A stretch of DNA of 64,000 bases from Biomphalaria glabrata (lineage: Eukaryota > Mollusca > Gastropoda > Planorbidae), in the NCBI RefSeq assembly GCF_947242115.1, contig NC_074711.1, positions 56,318,963-56,382,962 of the forward strand, read 5' to 3'. Of the stretch, positions 25,601 to 36,370 are shown in pieces. Made by a program: the position numbers and the translations under genes. Under the pieces are notes generated by a model that was not told the DNA's origin, searched no databases, and worked only from the letters and a program-made list of their open reading frames with translations. Positions within the stretch are counted from its first letter, which is position 1; every line of letters begins with the position of its first letter.

Positions 25601-28600
25601 GATATTGTTGCTTGGCTCACAAAACAACCAGCTAAAGTTGTAGGGGATGTACAGTGCGATGACACCTCAATATGTCCAGATGGAAACACTTGCTGTAAAC
25701 TAGCCTCTGGTCAATATGGATGTTGTCCTTTACCAAAGGTAAACATTGAAAAAAGAGCACACACACACACACTCAAATATGTTAACTATTTGGGCTTACA
25801 TTGTTTTTAAAGTACAAGATAGTTTTTAATTAGAATTTATTGAGTGAAAATAAATTTAGGGTTTTTCTATAACCTATACAATTTTTAATATCATGTAAGT
25901 CATTTTTTATGATATGGTGGCTTTTGTTCTTTAAATCCAGGGGTTCATAGTTTGAAACTGTTGTAGACTGACATTTTGTGATATTTAAAATGTCAGCGTT
26001 GTCCCAACTTTAATGGTTGTCTGTTATTATTTGAGATAATTTATGGAGGTTGGTTGATGTTGGCCACAATAATCATCAGCTATATAAAACAGATCTGCCC
26101 ATGGACTGCTTGATCTAAAAGGGGAATATTCCTTTTTTGTTTTATACAAGTCCTTCAAAATAATATTTCAAACTGAATATAAGACCAAAAATGTATGTCT
26201 AACTGTACTATCATGATCCTTTTTTTAATTTAAAACTTTTCTGCATCATGGTCCTTTTTAAGTATCTTTTAATATTTTATAATTATTTTAGGCCACATGC
26301 TGTGATGACCATGTCCACTGCTGTCCTAATGGCTACACTTGTGATGTATCAGCAGGAACATGTAACAAAGGAAATAATATTGTTGCTTGGCTCACAAAAA
26401 AGCCAGCTAAAGTTGTAGGGGATGTGCAGTGTGACGACACCTCATCATGTCCAGATGGAAATACTTGCTGTAAACTAGCCTCTGGTCAATATGGATGTTG
26501 TCCATTACCAAAGGTAAACTGAAAAAAGTAAAAAAAAAATGTTAGCTATTTCTGGTAAAGACTTGTATCTTTTTAGTACAATTTTAAATTTCACACAAGT
26601 CATTGTTGGGCATGGTGGTTTTGCTTCCAAACTAAGAGTTCATAGTTTGAATTAATTGGAAGCTGTAATTTTCAGCTTTGGCATTTTTTGAATGTCAGAG
26701 TCACCCATCCTTAATGGGTATCTGAGATTAGTTGAGAAAATTAAAGTTGGTTGGTTGATGTACTGACCACATGACCCCCTAATTAATAATTGACCAAAGA
26801 AACAAATGAGCGTAAAATCATCTGTCCCATTAACTGCAGGGTCTAAAGGGGAATTTTTTTCCACAAGTCATAATTTTATTTCAAAATTAATGTAACTAAA
26901 CTTTGTATATCTAACAATGATATTATTTAAAACTGTGCTTCATGTTGGTCCTTTTTAGGTGTATCATAATTTAAAATGTCTATCTGAAATTTTTAAAAAT
27001 GTGTTAACTAGAGAATACTTTTCTTTTTTTTTTATTTTAAAAAAATGTATAGATGTTCAAATCTTACAGTGTAGGAAAATGTTTTAAGTAACTCCTATAC
27101 ATTTATTAATTTTATTCATTTTTTCAGGCCACATGCTGTGATGACCATGTCCACTGCTGTCCTAATGGCTACACTTGTGATGTATCAGCAGGAACATGTA
27201 ACAAAGGAAATAATATTGTTGCTTGGCTCACAAAACAACCAGCTAAAGTTGTAGGGGATGTGCAATGTGATGACACCTCATCATGTCCAGATGGAAACAC
27301 TTGCTGTAAACTAGCCTCTGGTCAATATGGATGTTGTCCATTACCAAAGGTAAACTGAAAAAAGGAAAAAAAAATGTTAGCTATTTCTGTTAAAGACTTC
27401 TATCTTTTTAGTACAATTTTAAATTTCACACAAGTCATTGTTGGGCATGGTAGTTTAGCTTCTATAGAATACTTTTATTTTTGTTTGATTTTTAAAAATT
27501 GTAAAAAGGTTTAAAGCTTACAGTGTAGGAAAATGTTTTTAGTAACTCCTATACATTTATTAATTTTATTCATTTTTTCAGGCCACATGTTGTGATGACC
27601 ATGTCCACTGCTGTCCTAATGGCTACACATGTGATGTATCAGCAGGAACATGTAACAAAGGAAATGATATTGTTGCTTGGCTCAAAAAACAACCAGCTAA
27701 AGTTGTAGGGGATGTGCAGTGTGACGACACCTCATCATGTCCAGATGGAAACACTTGCTGTAAACTAGCCTCTGGTCAATATGGGTGTTGTCCTTTACCA
27801 AAGGTACTTTTCTTTTTTACAAAGCTTATATGAACTCTGTTTTTCTGTCTGGTAAAATGGTTGTACATATTATTTCTCCCACACCCAATCTCTGATCAAG
27901 CTGAAATTTTGACAATTATTTCTTTTACATGCAAACACGAGAATCAATAAAAATAAATTAACCAATTAGTTAATTAACAATTGGTAATTAATTACAGTGT
28001 TTAGTATCTTGAACAAGGGAAAAAAATAAATTAAATACATTTTACTTGACCCCTTTAAGATGAATTAGTCCTCTTTATTTTTTGTAGAAAGAAAAGTTGT
28101 AAATGACTATAAAACCTATTTACATAAGCAACTCTCTGGCACAGTAGCTACTGCTTGAGAAGGCCTTAACCCCCCTGAGTTTGAATTCAAGCCGCTTACT
28201 TTACACCTAAAAGTGATCTCCCAGATACACCCCTTTTCTCCCCCCTACCCCTTTTCAACTGGTCCAGACATGTGATTGTATCATAGTGTATTGAGAGCTA
28301 AAAGCATGAAACTGGGCTAAACAAAAACAATTGGTAAACATAATTCTAGTGCACAAATTTATTATTGGTAGTCTAGAAATTGAACTACATGACTGATCCA
28401 AACAAATTGATACAACTACATTTAATATAAGCTTTTTTTTTTTTAAATATTTTTTGTATTTTGCTTGTTTAATACTTAGCCTTCATTCTAACAACCTCTA
28501 ATTTGAATAACTTAGGAGCTTAGTCTAATTTTAAAATTTCAATAAAATAATTTTTTTTTAAATATGCCAGCCAGTTGTATAATTTTTGTTTTAGGCTACA

Positions 28601-28726
28601 TGTTGTGATGACCACGTTCACTGTTGTCCCCATGGCTACACATGTGATGTATCAGCAGGAACATGTAACAAAGGAAATGATGTTATAGCCTGGGTAAATA
28701 AAAAGGCAGCCAACATTGTCCATTAA
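13645..28726 (+). CDS. GRN: Progranulin, secreted, 15 granulin domains
   Basis: Granulins are secreted cysteine-rich growth factors; in snails a granulin is known to drive blood-cell proliferation and defence. Coding exons: 13645-13779, 14715-14840, 15515-15670, 17057-17161, 17597-17725, 18083-18190, 18673-18918, 19031-19252, 20014-20235, 20738-20959, 21462-21683, 22186-22407, 22910-23131, 23629-23850, 25517-25738, 26292-26513, 27128-27349, 27582-27803, 28595-28726. All introns are phase 0 with GT-AG ends; the sum is 1192 residues. Exon one encodes a signal peptide ([21 protein letters not shown]). Each domain has 12 cysteines as C-x5-C-x5-CC-x8-CC-x6-CC-x5-CC-x5-C-x6-C; every intron inside a domain falls after the fourth cysteine group (PLPK|ATCC). 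Domains 1-3 are diverged, the rest nearly identical, joined by [19 protein letters not shown] linkers. The ATG follows an acceptor directly, so a 5' non-coding exon is expected. Vertebrate progranulin has 7.5 domains; this is about twice that. Confidence 0.93.
16557..16638. mobile_element. Tiny TTAA-flanked MITE in granulin intron
   Basis: TTAA at 16553-16556 and 16639-16642 bracket CCCTTTAAGTG at the left and, reversed, CCCTTAAAATG at the right end; ATTTTAAAATG and ACATTTTAAGGG reinforce the symmetry. Only 82 bases long; the class is suggested by TTAA alone. Confidence 0.4.
20014..23628 (+). repeat. Five tandem 724-bp exon-intron units in the granulin gene
   Basis: Exon starts at 20014, 20738, 21462, 22186 and 22910 are exactly 724 bases apart; the next, at 23629, is 719 on. 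Exons and whole introns are nearly identical (for example GACGATGTTCTGG versus GACGATGTGCTGG, and ATTTTAAATC versus ATTTTACATC). Each intron carries the same decayed SINE. Each unit adds exactly 74 residues, one granulin (C-half plus N-half), without shifting the frame. The near-identity of intron sequence points to very recent unequal crossing-over or conversion. Copy number could also be misjudged by assembly. Confidence 0.92.
20400..20556 (+). mobile_element. Decayed tRNA-derived SINE inside the granulin unit
   Basis: GTTGGGCATGGTTGCTTTGC followed by CTGGCCACATGACCCCCTTT, GTTGCCGAGGAAA, ATCATCTACGTC and AGGACTTGAAGAGC follow the order of the better-preserved copy at 62699-62957 (CTGGCCACATGACACCC, GGCAACAGAAACAGATGACC, CATCATCTG). 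It is repeated with each 724-bp unit near 21124, 21848, 22572 and 23293. Separate copies lie at 25908-26145 and 26600-26865 in later introns. The SINE therefore predates the exon amplification. Confidence 0.7.
24240..24425 (+). mobile_element. tRNA-derived SINE (family 2) in granulin intron
   Basis: A polymerase III head is visible: an A-box-like GATGGCTGCCTGGTCGTGCGG, then B box GGTTCAAACCC (24307-24317), then a body GCCCGCTCCCATCC, GCGGGAGGTTTGGACTA and a tail GTAAAACATTTTACAAACA. Further copies: 60325-60478 (B-box region deleted) and a piece at 35228-35278. Because the B box lies in a SINE body it is not a functional tRNA gene. Confidence 0.8.
24660..25260. repeat. Dispersed repeat with a purine-rich (GA) stretch
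   Basis: Phrases GTGATACTAGAATTAACTTG, AAAATAAACAATATATAG and the G-run beside them recur at 49570-49990, which makes this a dispersed repeat. 24945-25055 is a GA/GAAA-rich purine tract. The three 70-90 codon frames here are low-complexity artefacts. Confidence 0.45.
27830..28035 (+). repeat. Dispersed AT-rich repeat, also in MMADHC introns
   Basis: The order TTCTGTCTGGTAAAA, TTATTTCTCCCACACCCA, TCTGATCAAGCTGAAA, AATTAACCAATTAGTTAATTA, GGTAATTAATTA is shared with 46975-47130 and with the split copy 47160-47252 plus 48660-48765. It has no coding frame. Class unknown. Confidence 0.6.
28125..28320 (+). mobile_element. Possible decayed SINE in last granulin intron
   Basis: TGGCACAGTAGCTACTGC resembles a tRNA-like A-box region and GAGTTTGAATTCAAG resembles a B box about 45 bases later, followed by a C/T-rich body. 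No second copy in the window was found to confirm it. Confidence 0.3.
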
Positions 28727-29721
28727 ATTTTGTCTTTCATGATGTCTTCTCTTTTAAATGATAAATGTACATTCATTTTGTTTAATTTTGCTGTCATTCG
28801 TTGCTTATGAATGAAACTGTTTTTTTCAGTGTTGATATTAGCATGACTTGACACATATTCCAACCCCCTAATTATATTGGGTTTCTTTTATGTGCTGCTC
28901 TGAGTATAAGTTGACATAAACTATATATAGTGAAAGTCTCTCATTCTGACTTGCACTATTTTTTGGGTGGAGGATCTGGACGTACACATCTGAAGAAAAA
29001 TAATGTTATACAGGTACAAATATTATAATTTTTAAGAACTTTTAACTTGATCAACAGCATAATTCAAAATCAGTTCATTGATTAGTCCTTATTGGTGAAT
29101 AGTGATTAATTCAAAGTTAGTTTTGCCTAATTCCTGATAATGCAAATAAGACATTGGAAATTTTCAGTGAGCTGTTTACTTTTTTTTTTTAGAAATTACA
29201 AGCTAGTGAGTTATTGGCATTAACAAATGCTTTACTGCTAACACTCAATTTCTAATAATTCATTATGTAAGTGAGTGTGTCTGCAAGGCATATTGTATAG
29301 GCATTGTTACAAGTCTGAGTGTGTGCTTTGTGAAGGTCAAAGACTGGCTGACAATTTATGTTATAGCAGACCTCATCAGAAACATGTAGATCTACTTATA
29401 TAGCATGTGTGTGTTTGTGTGTGCAAAGAATTGTAAAAAGGAAATACCACATATGATAATGAAAGTGTTTATTATACAAACAATTGTTTTTAAGCATATG
29501 TTTTTTATCTAAGTATTGTTATCTGTAACAAGCATTCCATTAGGTTGATGTTTTGTCATGTCTGCAAGTAGGTTTTAAAAACTATCAATGTTTAGCATTT
29601 TCTGATTAAATGACGACTTTATGACCAGCACAATGATAACTTAGCATTATTATCAAACAACGTTTTTTGCTTTCTTTAGTATCTATAATAGTAAGTCATT
29701 GGCTCTCCAGTTGTTTTTTTT
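28727..29721 (+). other. Granulin 3' flank, likely including the 3' UTR
   Basis: No open frame or repeat is recognisable. I found no convincing AATAAA close to the stop codon; variants near 28746 (GATAAA) are weak. TG-rich patches occur at 29270-29280 and 29405-29425. Confidence 0.3.
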
Positions 29722-29838
29722 ACTTCTTATCTTCTTATCTTATCTTATATAATACAGACGTTACTTCAAAAAAGAAGATGATTACGTCCTAAGCGTCATG
29801 CATTCAGTCATGCATATTAACCAATGACTTAATACTTA
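29722..29838 (-). mobile_element. 3' tip of the Jockey/CR1-group LINE
   Basis: Read on the minus strand, CATGACGCTTAGGACGTAAT, CTTCTTTTTTGAAGTAACGTC and TATTATATAAGATAAGATAAGA reproduce the end of the LINE at 9110-11119, including its (GATAA)n tail. It is a short 5'-truncated copy. Confidence 0.75.
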
Positions 29839-30929
29839 CTAGCTAAATAATATTTATGTTTTCTTTTAATATCTGTCCGTATGTTTGTATCTTTATTGTA
29901 AATTCTCATGTGAAACATATTCTATTTACCATCATAAGATCTCTGGTTTGGATTTCAAAATTAAAATGTCTATACTATACTTTATTTTTTACAGTTTGTG
30001 CTTTAAAAAAAATAAACAAAGTAACTTTCTATAGAACTATTTTTTTTAATTGTTTTTTTTTTTATAAATTTGTGTGTTTGAACATTAAATTATAAATTCA
30101 GCAAGAATGTCATTCTATTTCAAAATCTGTATGATGGGGAAATTATTTATCTTTTATTGTTCTAAATCGATACGAGAGGTAAGCTAATGATCAGTGGTAA
30201 AGACAATTCCTTGATTCATTGCCCTGTACAATAATTCAAAAGGATGCTGCCTATATGCTAATGCCACTCTCCCTTCCCTTTTCTTTTCCTATTCATATTA
30301 ACCAAAGACTAGGATTCTAGTAGTCAAACTTCTGCCCTGTAATATTATATTGGGTAGGAAGGGACTGAAAAAGACATTAAAATATTGATCATTAGCTTAT
30401 ACTATGCAGATTATTTTTATTATTATTTACAAACATTTATTTCTTCTGGGACGTATGTGTTTGCCATAACCATCCTATCGCCATACTCCTTTGGACCGTT
30501 AGTTGGGGGGAGTGGGGCGGTTTAGTAGAAACTCTAAAAACCCCTTTTCATTGTGCTAGAAAGGCCTATATATTAAATTAAGCATGTTTAGATTTCTGAT
30601 TGTAAGAGTTTTTTTTTTCTTCACTAAAATAATAACCACAACTAGAGATCTAGGTTTAAATATAACTGTGTGGAAAGTAAAGTATTTGCATTTCAAAGGC
30701 ATACACAAATCTAGATTCAATGTCAGTCGTCGGTTTGTAGGCCTAACACTTGTTTTAAAATCTGGCTAGCCACTATTTAAATAATTTAGAGGTCAGTGTA
30801 GACAGTGTAGATGCTAATCAGTGATGTCTATTATTGTCTATTATGAGATTTTAAACAATTTCTTTTTAAAGCGGTCTCCGAAAATGAAAAAAGCAGCTAT
30901 TAATTTTGTGTGGTCCGTCCGTCCAGACC

Positions 30930-31045
30930 GGCTTTAGGCCAATTTGACCGATTGCTCCTATTGGGTCCCGCGCCTCGCAGAGGCCCCCGCAACTTACATT
31001 AAACATAGGCCCTATATAGGCCTATCACCATCAGTCACGGCTCTT
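30930..31045 (+). mobile_element. Left end of a hAT-like element (fragment)
   Basis: CAGACCGGCTTTAGGCCAAT then GGGTCCCGCGCCTCGCAGAGG resemble the GGGCCGG-type ends of hAT elements, such as the one at 35460. No right end was found. A TA run follows at 31112-31141. The rest of 29839-31490 shows nothing recognisable. Confidence 0.35.
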
Positions 31046-31107
31046 GTCACAGGGTTTTAAAGATATAGAACTTACTCAAAAGACTAACATATTAAGTGTA
31101 AGCCATA

Positions 31108-31146
<39 letters not shown>

Positions 31147-31539
31147 TTATGTCTATGGTCATGGTGTATCTCTATGGTGTAAGCCTATCGTACGATTGAC
31201 GTAACTTTAATTAACACACTATTGCGTTTGAGTTGCTTCTTACGTAAAACAAATGTCGGTATAATGACCTAATTAATAGTAATAGTTGCTATTGTAAAAA
31301 AAAAAAAAAGAAGAGGCAGGCCCTGCATACGTCAGTCAGGTTTAGGCCTATAAATCAAAAAATTAGAAAAGCTATGGAAAATAAAATTTTATATTTTGCA
31401 GTTTGCAAAGTTTTAGTGCAACAGCTACTTTTTTTCTTTTGAAAGAAAAGGTTTTTTTTTTAGTTTTTTTTGTTTTCATTAATTATGGAAAACGTTGTTT
31501 AAAAAACAACAAAAAACATTTAAACTATGCTTTAAAAGT

Positions 31540-32273
31540 AGTATAGTGTCAAATGACGCCTCACTTTCAAGGGAAGTTGATAACCGTCTGGCCAGGGCCA
31601 GTAGCGCTTTTGGGCGCCTTCAGGCGAGAGTTTTGCTCCGCCTGCCTACAAAAATCAGTGTCTACCAGGCGGTGGTTCTCTCAACCCTTCTGTATGGCTC
31701 TGAGACATGGACACTTTACAGGAAACATCTAAGACTTGAGTGCTTCCACCAAAGATGCTTGCGCTCCATCATGGACATACGGTGGCAAGACCGCACTATA
31801 AACAGCGATGTCCTTGCGAACGCCGGTATGGACAGTATAGAGGGACTTCTTATGGTCCAACAATTACGCTGGGTAGGGCACGTATCCCGTATGGGAGACG
31901 AACGTATGCCAAAGGCAGTCTTTTTTGGTGAGCTAAAAGGTGGTCGACGTAACAGATTCGCCCCACGGAAACGCTTCAAAGACCAGCTTAGGCGTCAACT
32001 TTCCTTGGCTGACATAGAAGAGAGCACCTGGTTGCATGCAGCCTCAGAACGAGACAGCTGGAGGTCACTCACGAAGGACGCGGGATACACGTTTGAGACC
32101 AAAAGAAAATCCACTGCCGAGGACATACGCAGACGGCGAAAAGAAAATCTAAATTGACCACCTGCGGACAATGGTTATGTTTGCCCTGGATGTGGAAAAA
32201 TATGTAGGTCTCAGCTGGGGCTGCGCATTCCTCACTAATCTTCGGTTTCGAAGACTAGTCTTATTATTATTAT
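31540..32273 (+). mobile_element. LINE 3' end: RT C-terminus with terminal finger
   Basis: The frame reads [49 protein letters not shown]-like, LRWVGHVSRMGDERMPKAVF and FKDQLRRQL, the post-catalytic region of endonuclease-type LINEs. It runs to a stop at 32155-32157; a shifted frame just beyond it gives a CPGCGKICRSQLGL finger. The 3' end is GTTTCGAAGACTAGTC plus an (ATT)n tail to 32273. The same family lies reversed at 45140-45665. 5'-truncated; the finger lies in a different frame from the body. Confidence 0.85.
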
Positions 32274-32439
32274 GTTAGATTAAGAGAAATAATTATTGTG
32301 TATTTTTTGGTAACATTTATACGTTTGTACTGACCTAGTTTAGTTTTGAGAGTATGTTAATAAATAAATATATTGTGTATTGTATTTAAAGACGGTCAAA
32401 AGTAGGGACGTAGCCAGACAGACGAATGACGTTGGTTAC

Positions 32440-32900
32440 ACGATAGATAGGGCTAGGGCTTGAAACAAGAAGAATAGTCACAATAGTGAAAGAACTGCTA
32501 GTTGAAACGACGGATAGATAGGGCTAGGGCTTGAAGCAAGAAGAATAGTGAAAGAACTGCTAGTTGAAACGACGGATAGATAGGGCTAGGGCTTGAAGCA
32601 AGAAGAATAGTGAAAGAACTGCTAGTTGAAACGACGGATAGATAGGGCTAGGGCTTGAAGCAAGAAGAATAGTGAAAGAACTGCTAGTTGAAACGACGGA
32701 TAGATAGGGCTAGGGCTTGAAGCAAGAAGAATAGTGAAAGAACTGCTAGTTGAAACGACGGATAGATAGGGCTAGGGCTTGAAGCAAGAAGAATAGTGAA
32801 AGAACTGCTAGTTGAAACGACGGATAGATAGGGCTAGGGCTTGAAGCAAGAAGAATAGTGAAAGAACTGCTAGTTGAAACGACGGATGGATAGGCAAGAC
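32440..32900. repeat. 62-bp tandem repeat, about 7 copies
   Basis: GACGGATAGATAGGGCTAGG repeats with exact 62-base spacing (CGG at 32511, 32573, 32635, 32697, 32759, 32821, 32883). The first unit (32440-32510) is diverged and longer; the internal ones are virtually identical. It contains TAGGGCTAGGGCTT but no TTAGGG array. Confidence 0.92.
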
Positions 32901-33299
32901 GATCATCCCCATTTGTTAATCATTTGAATTCTTCATAGCTGTTATCAAGTATAAGTTTTTCAAGTGTATTGTTCTTATTCTTGTGTCCTCTTGAATGTGC
33001 ATCGTCACCGAAAACAGTAATTCTATGTAGTAAACTCAAGAGCAGTGAACAGGCACATTCAAGTGCCCAGGATTTCGACAACATTGCAACATACAGTTTT
33101 GACATTTGTTTAAAAAAAATGGTATAAAATATATTTTCCCATTACACGTCTGTTTGTTTGCTCATGTATTAGCTACTAAGCGTTTGTTTAAATACATCTT
33201 TTAAGTGATTTTTATAGTGTTATTTATTAGTGATACTCTGCGCTGCGGCCTACGCATTAATAGGCCTATAGTTGTGTCAAAAGTTCAAAAGTCATAGAG

Positions 33300-33720
33300 A
33301 CCTTTGACCGTTAGGAAATATATCTTTCAGAGGCCAAGAATGGGAGCTAGGCTCTTTGTTAAACCTTATTCGAGCAGCTTCCAACTAGGTGGGCATTTAA
33401 TCACATCCATTTTTGGGGGGTTGTTGAGCCATTGCTCGGCTACCTATGTCGTGGTGAGGCACAATAGAGATTTGTTCGTACTCCCACAATGTATTGAGCC
33501 ACTAAACGTTATATTACCACCCTCAGAGAGTGCGATACTAGGGGAGGACATGGGCCGTACTTTCCTACTTCCTTACCACTGCAATACATTCGGTACTTCG
33601 GAAGCCAATTTAAGGTTATTATTCCCTGCTTGCCTATCTATTTCCTGGTTCCTTGTTTGCCTATTTCCTGGTTTCCTCTATGCAAATTTACTATACCACA
33701 TTTTCTAGAAGTTTGTAAGC
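33300..33720. other. Unrecognised sequence with a 134-codon frame
   Basis: An open frame at 33304-33708 on the plus strand has no domain I know and no splice or promoter context. The base composition is more balanced than the surroundings, as in retroelement-derived DNA, and a LINE remnant lies directly downstream. I do not call it a gene. Confidence 0.25.
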
Positions 33721-33729
33721 GTTATCGTT

Positions 33730-34145
33730 GCATTTCCCATCTCATCTTCGTTTTCCAAAGATTATACAGTATTTTATGTTCCACCACCCCCACGTCTTGA
33801 CCATGTGCTAGGCATCTGCTTCCAATCGCAGCACCGTGTATTCCTGGGCCGTCCCCCTGGCTTTCCTTGTAATGTTGGATGCAGGCTTGCAAAGGGTGTG
33901 AACTATCCATCTCCAGCGTCTCTAAAGGATACCTACTTCAATGGCCTGACGGTTTGTTCTTTGCAACAGTTCCTCACTCGATATCTTCTCTGGCTAGCGG
34001 AATATAAAAATCTTCCTGAGGCAGGTATTGATGAATACCTGGATTATTTTTCATGGTGGTGACGGTGGTTCTCCAGGTCTCTGCCCCATAAAGCAGTTTT
34101 GGCTTAACAATTGTGTTGAAGAGCCTGATCTTGGCAGTAGTGCTT
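33730..34145 (-). mobile_element. LINE remnant (RTE/BovB-like C-terminal region)
   Basis: On the minus strand, frames read KTALWGRDLENHRHHHEK (compare LYGAETW), RYSSIPASGRFLYSASQRRY and PRNTRCCDWKQMP, which line up with the end of LINE proteins (LLYGAETW...KIQVFIN..., WEPQGKR...NTWRRDLEAD). The element at 42905-43225 shows the adjoining C-terminal part. Several frame breaks. Confidence 0.65.
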
Positions 34146-35200
34146 ATTCAACTAATTTTGTTCACAAACTATGATTTCTCCATAAAAATAGGGCTAGAGT
34201 GGGGAGGGCAGTAGAAGCAATCGCCCCCCCCCCCACCGAATCGGCTAAGATACCAGAAGTGTAGCGACATAATATAAAAGTTAAATAGTAATTCAACTAA
34301 TTTTGTTCACAAACTATGACTTCTAAATAAAAGTAGGACCGCCTCCCCCCCGCCCACACTCAAAGGGTTTAGGTGGAAAGGGCAGTAGATGTATTCGCCC
34401 CCCCCCCCCAATCGGCTAACAGGGGAACGACATAATATAAATATCGATTAAAATATCAATAACAAGTTTTAATTATATATATATATTTAATTGATTCTGT
34501 TAACAAGCTGTGATTTCTACAAATAGCTTAATAAATTGGACCGCCCCCCCCCACTCAAATGTTTATGCTTGGGGGGCGGAATTTATGCCCTCACCACCTC
34601 CCCGTCCCACGGTACCAAATCGGCCAACATACTAGAAAGGGGGGGGGGGGGCGAAATAATCTAAAAATAGGTTGAAATATAAATAATTAGTACATAATAT
34701 TAACATAACTAATAAATTCGTGTACAAATAGTGTGATTTCTTTACTAAAATTTGTCCGGGGTGGGGGGCAATCGCCCCTTCCGCCCCCCTCCTGGATCCG
34801 CCAATGTAAAAAAATAAGCAAACTACAGTCACAGAATTATATCAGCATAGCTACGGGGGTTTTTGAATTTACCCCTCCAGAGGGCTTTAGGTTTAAACCC
34901 CCCTACAGAGAGTTTTGAAGTTAAAAACACCTTCAATATTATTCTAAATCTAAAGCAAACTAGTCACCAAATTCTATGAGCGTAGCTAAGTCGGTTTTGA
35001 GCCCTCCAGAGATTTTTTAGTTTTAAACCCTCCAACGGGTGGTTTTGATCGAGTCAGTTTTGACGATAAAACTTCCCTTTTTGATATAAAATCTAAAGCA
35101 AACTACAGTCACCAAATTCCATGAGCGTAGCCAAGAGGAGTTACAATTTCTACCATTGCAGTCGCTGGGCTCTATTAATAAAGTGCAGTTAATAGCAGAT
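34145..35200. repeat. Second GAGCGTAGCC repeat block with poly-C modules
   Basis: Four diverged modules of about 130-240 bases start with AACTAATTTTGTTCACAAAC-type text (34149, 34285, 34485, 34705). Each has a CCCCCC run and a CGGCTAA word. They pass into the GAGCGTAGCC core (34850-35140) and the phrase CAGTCGCTGGGCTCTATTAA. The same core is seen at 880-2300 and 37975-38375. Confidence 0.6.
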
Positions 35201-35227
35201 TTGGTTTTTGAACTAATCTATTTAATC

Positions 35228-35278
35228 AAACTTTGCCCGCTCCCATCCCCATTTGTCCTGCGGGAGGTTTGGACTAGG
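35228..35278 (+). mobile_element. SINE family 2 fragment
   Basis: TGCCCGCTCCCATCCCC and GCGGGAGGTTTGGACTAG match the body of the SINE at 24240-24425; the polymerase III head and the tail are missing. Confidence 0.6.
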
Positions 35279-35299
35279 CCTATATGGCTATATGGCTAT

Positions 35300-35454
<155 letters not shown>

Positions 35455-35459
35455 AATAG

Positions 35460-35938
35460 CAGGGCCGGACTTAACCATTGTGGGGCCCTATGAGAAATGG
35501 ATTTCGCGAGGCCAAGTTTGGGTAGGGAAGCGGATAATAAGTGAAATCTAATAGTTTGTATTAGAAAATAAATTCGTTGAAGCATTTTATTCTTTCTTTA
35601 CTACGTACAGAATTACTTAACGAGCTTTGCGTGTAGCAAAGTCATACATCATAATAGCAAGAATTACCAAATGTTTCAATCTATCTTTGAGAATTGTTGA
35701 CCTCAAGTAATTCTTTATTAGTTTGAGGCGCGAGAAGCTTCTTTCACCAGATTACACAATTACGGCTGATGCCGCGAGAAAGATTGGCGTTTTCCATAAC
35801 TGTTTTAAGTTATAAAATGGTTTTATTTAATAATTTATACACTATGAATTAGAGCGGGTCCTATGAAAGTGCGGATCCTTTAAAAGTGGGGCCCACTGCG
35901 GACGCATAGGTTGCAGCAGTGGCCTAATACCGGCCATG
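35460..35938. mobile_element. hAT-like MITE, copy 1
   Basis: Terminal inverted repeats CAGGGCCGG at the left and CCGGCCATG at the right end; the interior has GTGGGGCCCTATG near one end and AAAGTGGGGCCCACTGCGG near the other. The flanks are GTAAATAG and CAAAATAG, an imperfect 8-bp duplication as in hAT elements. There is no transposase. A second copy is at 60560-61061. Confidence 0.75.
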
Positions 35939-35986
35939 CAAAATAGCGGCGTATGCTACGCCGCCGGTCGACTAGTACAATACAAT

Positions 35987-36370
35987 CAGGGGCGGACTGG
36001 CTATATGGGCAAACGGGCAAATGCCCGGTGGGCCGGTACCAAATGGGCCGGTCTGGTCGCGACCAAAAAAAAAAAAATTAAATGCAGACAACTTTTAAAA
36101 AAAGTGACAGCAGCAAGACACAAAGGCCCGAACACGTTTTCTTCTTGTTTTTTTTTTTTTTTTAAATTATTATTACAATTAATTTTGTTTGAAATTCAAC
36201 AAGAATAAATTTTAAGAACTACACTATACACTGTACGTGTAATCATTTGTAAAACGTTAGACCGTACTTTCTGCTATGCACGAGCGGCATGGCCTTCAAC
36301 ACTACTTTGATGTCTTCAAGACTGTGTTTGGCCTGATCATTTTGCTGGTCGGCATGGGCCTTTGATGGCA
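35987..36370 (+). mobile_element. hAT-type element end (CAGGGGCGGACTGG)
   Basis: CAGGGGCGGACTGGCTATAT, then GGCAAATGCCCGGTGGGCCG is a terminus widely seen in animal hAT families. Near 36345-36370 TCGGCATGGGCCTTTGATGG may be the decayed opposite end. No protein is visible. 36371-36990 shows nothing else except an ATAATTTATATAGCGCTG word at 36811 that looks repeat-derived. Confidence 0.45.

Noticed and set aside
32440-32900. Telomeric repeat
   Set aside because: TAGGGC words are spaced in a 62-bp unit; no TTAGGG run.
33304-33708. 134-codon ORF as a host gene
   Set aside because: No recognisable domain, no splice or promoter context, next to a LINE remnant; kept only as unassigned DNA.
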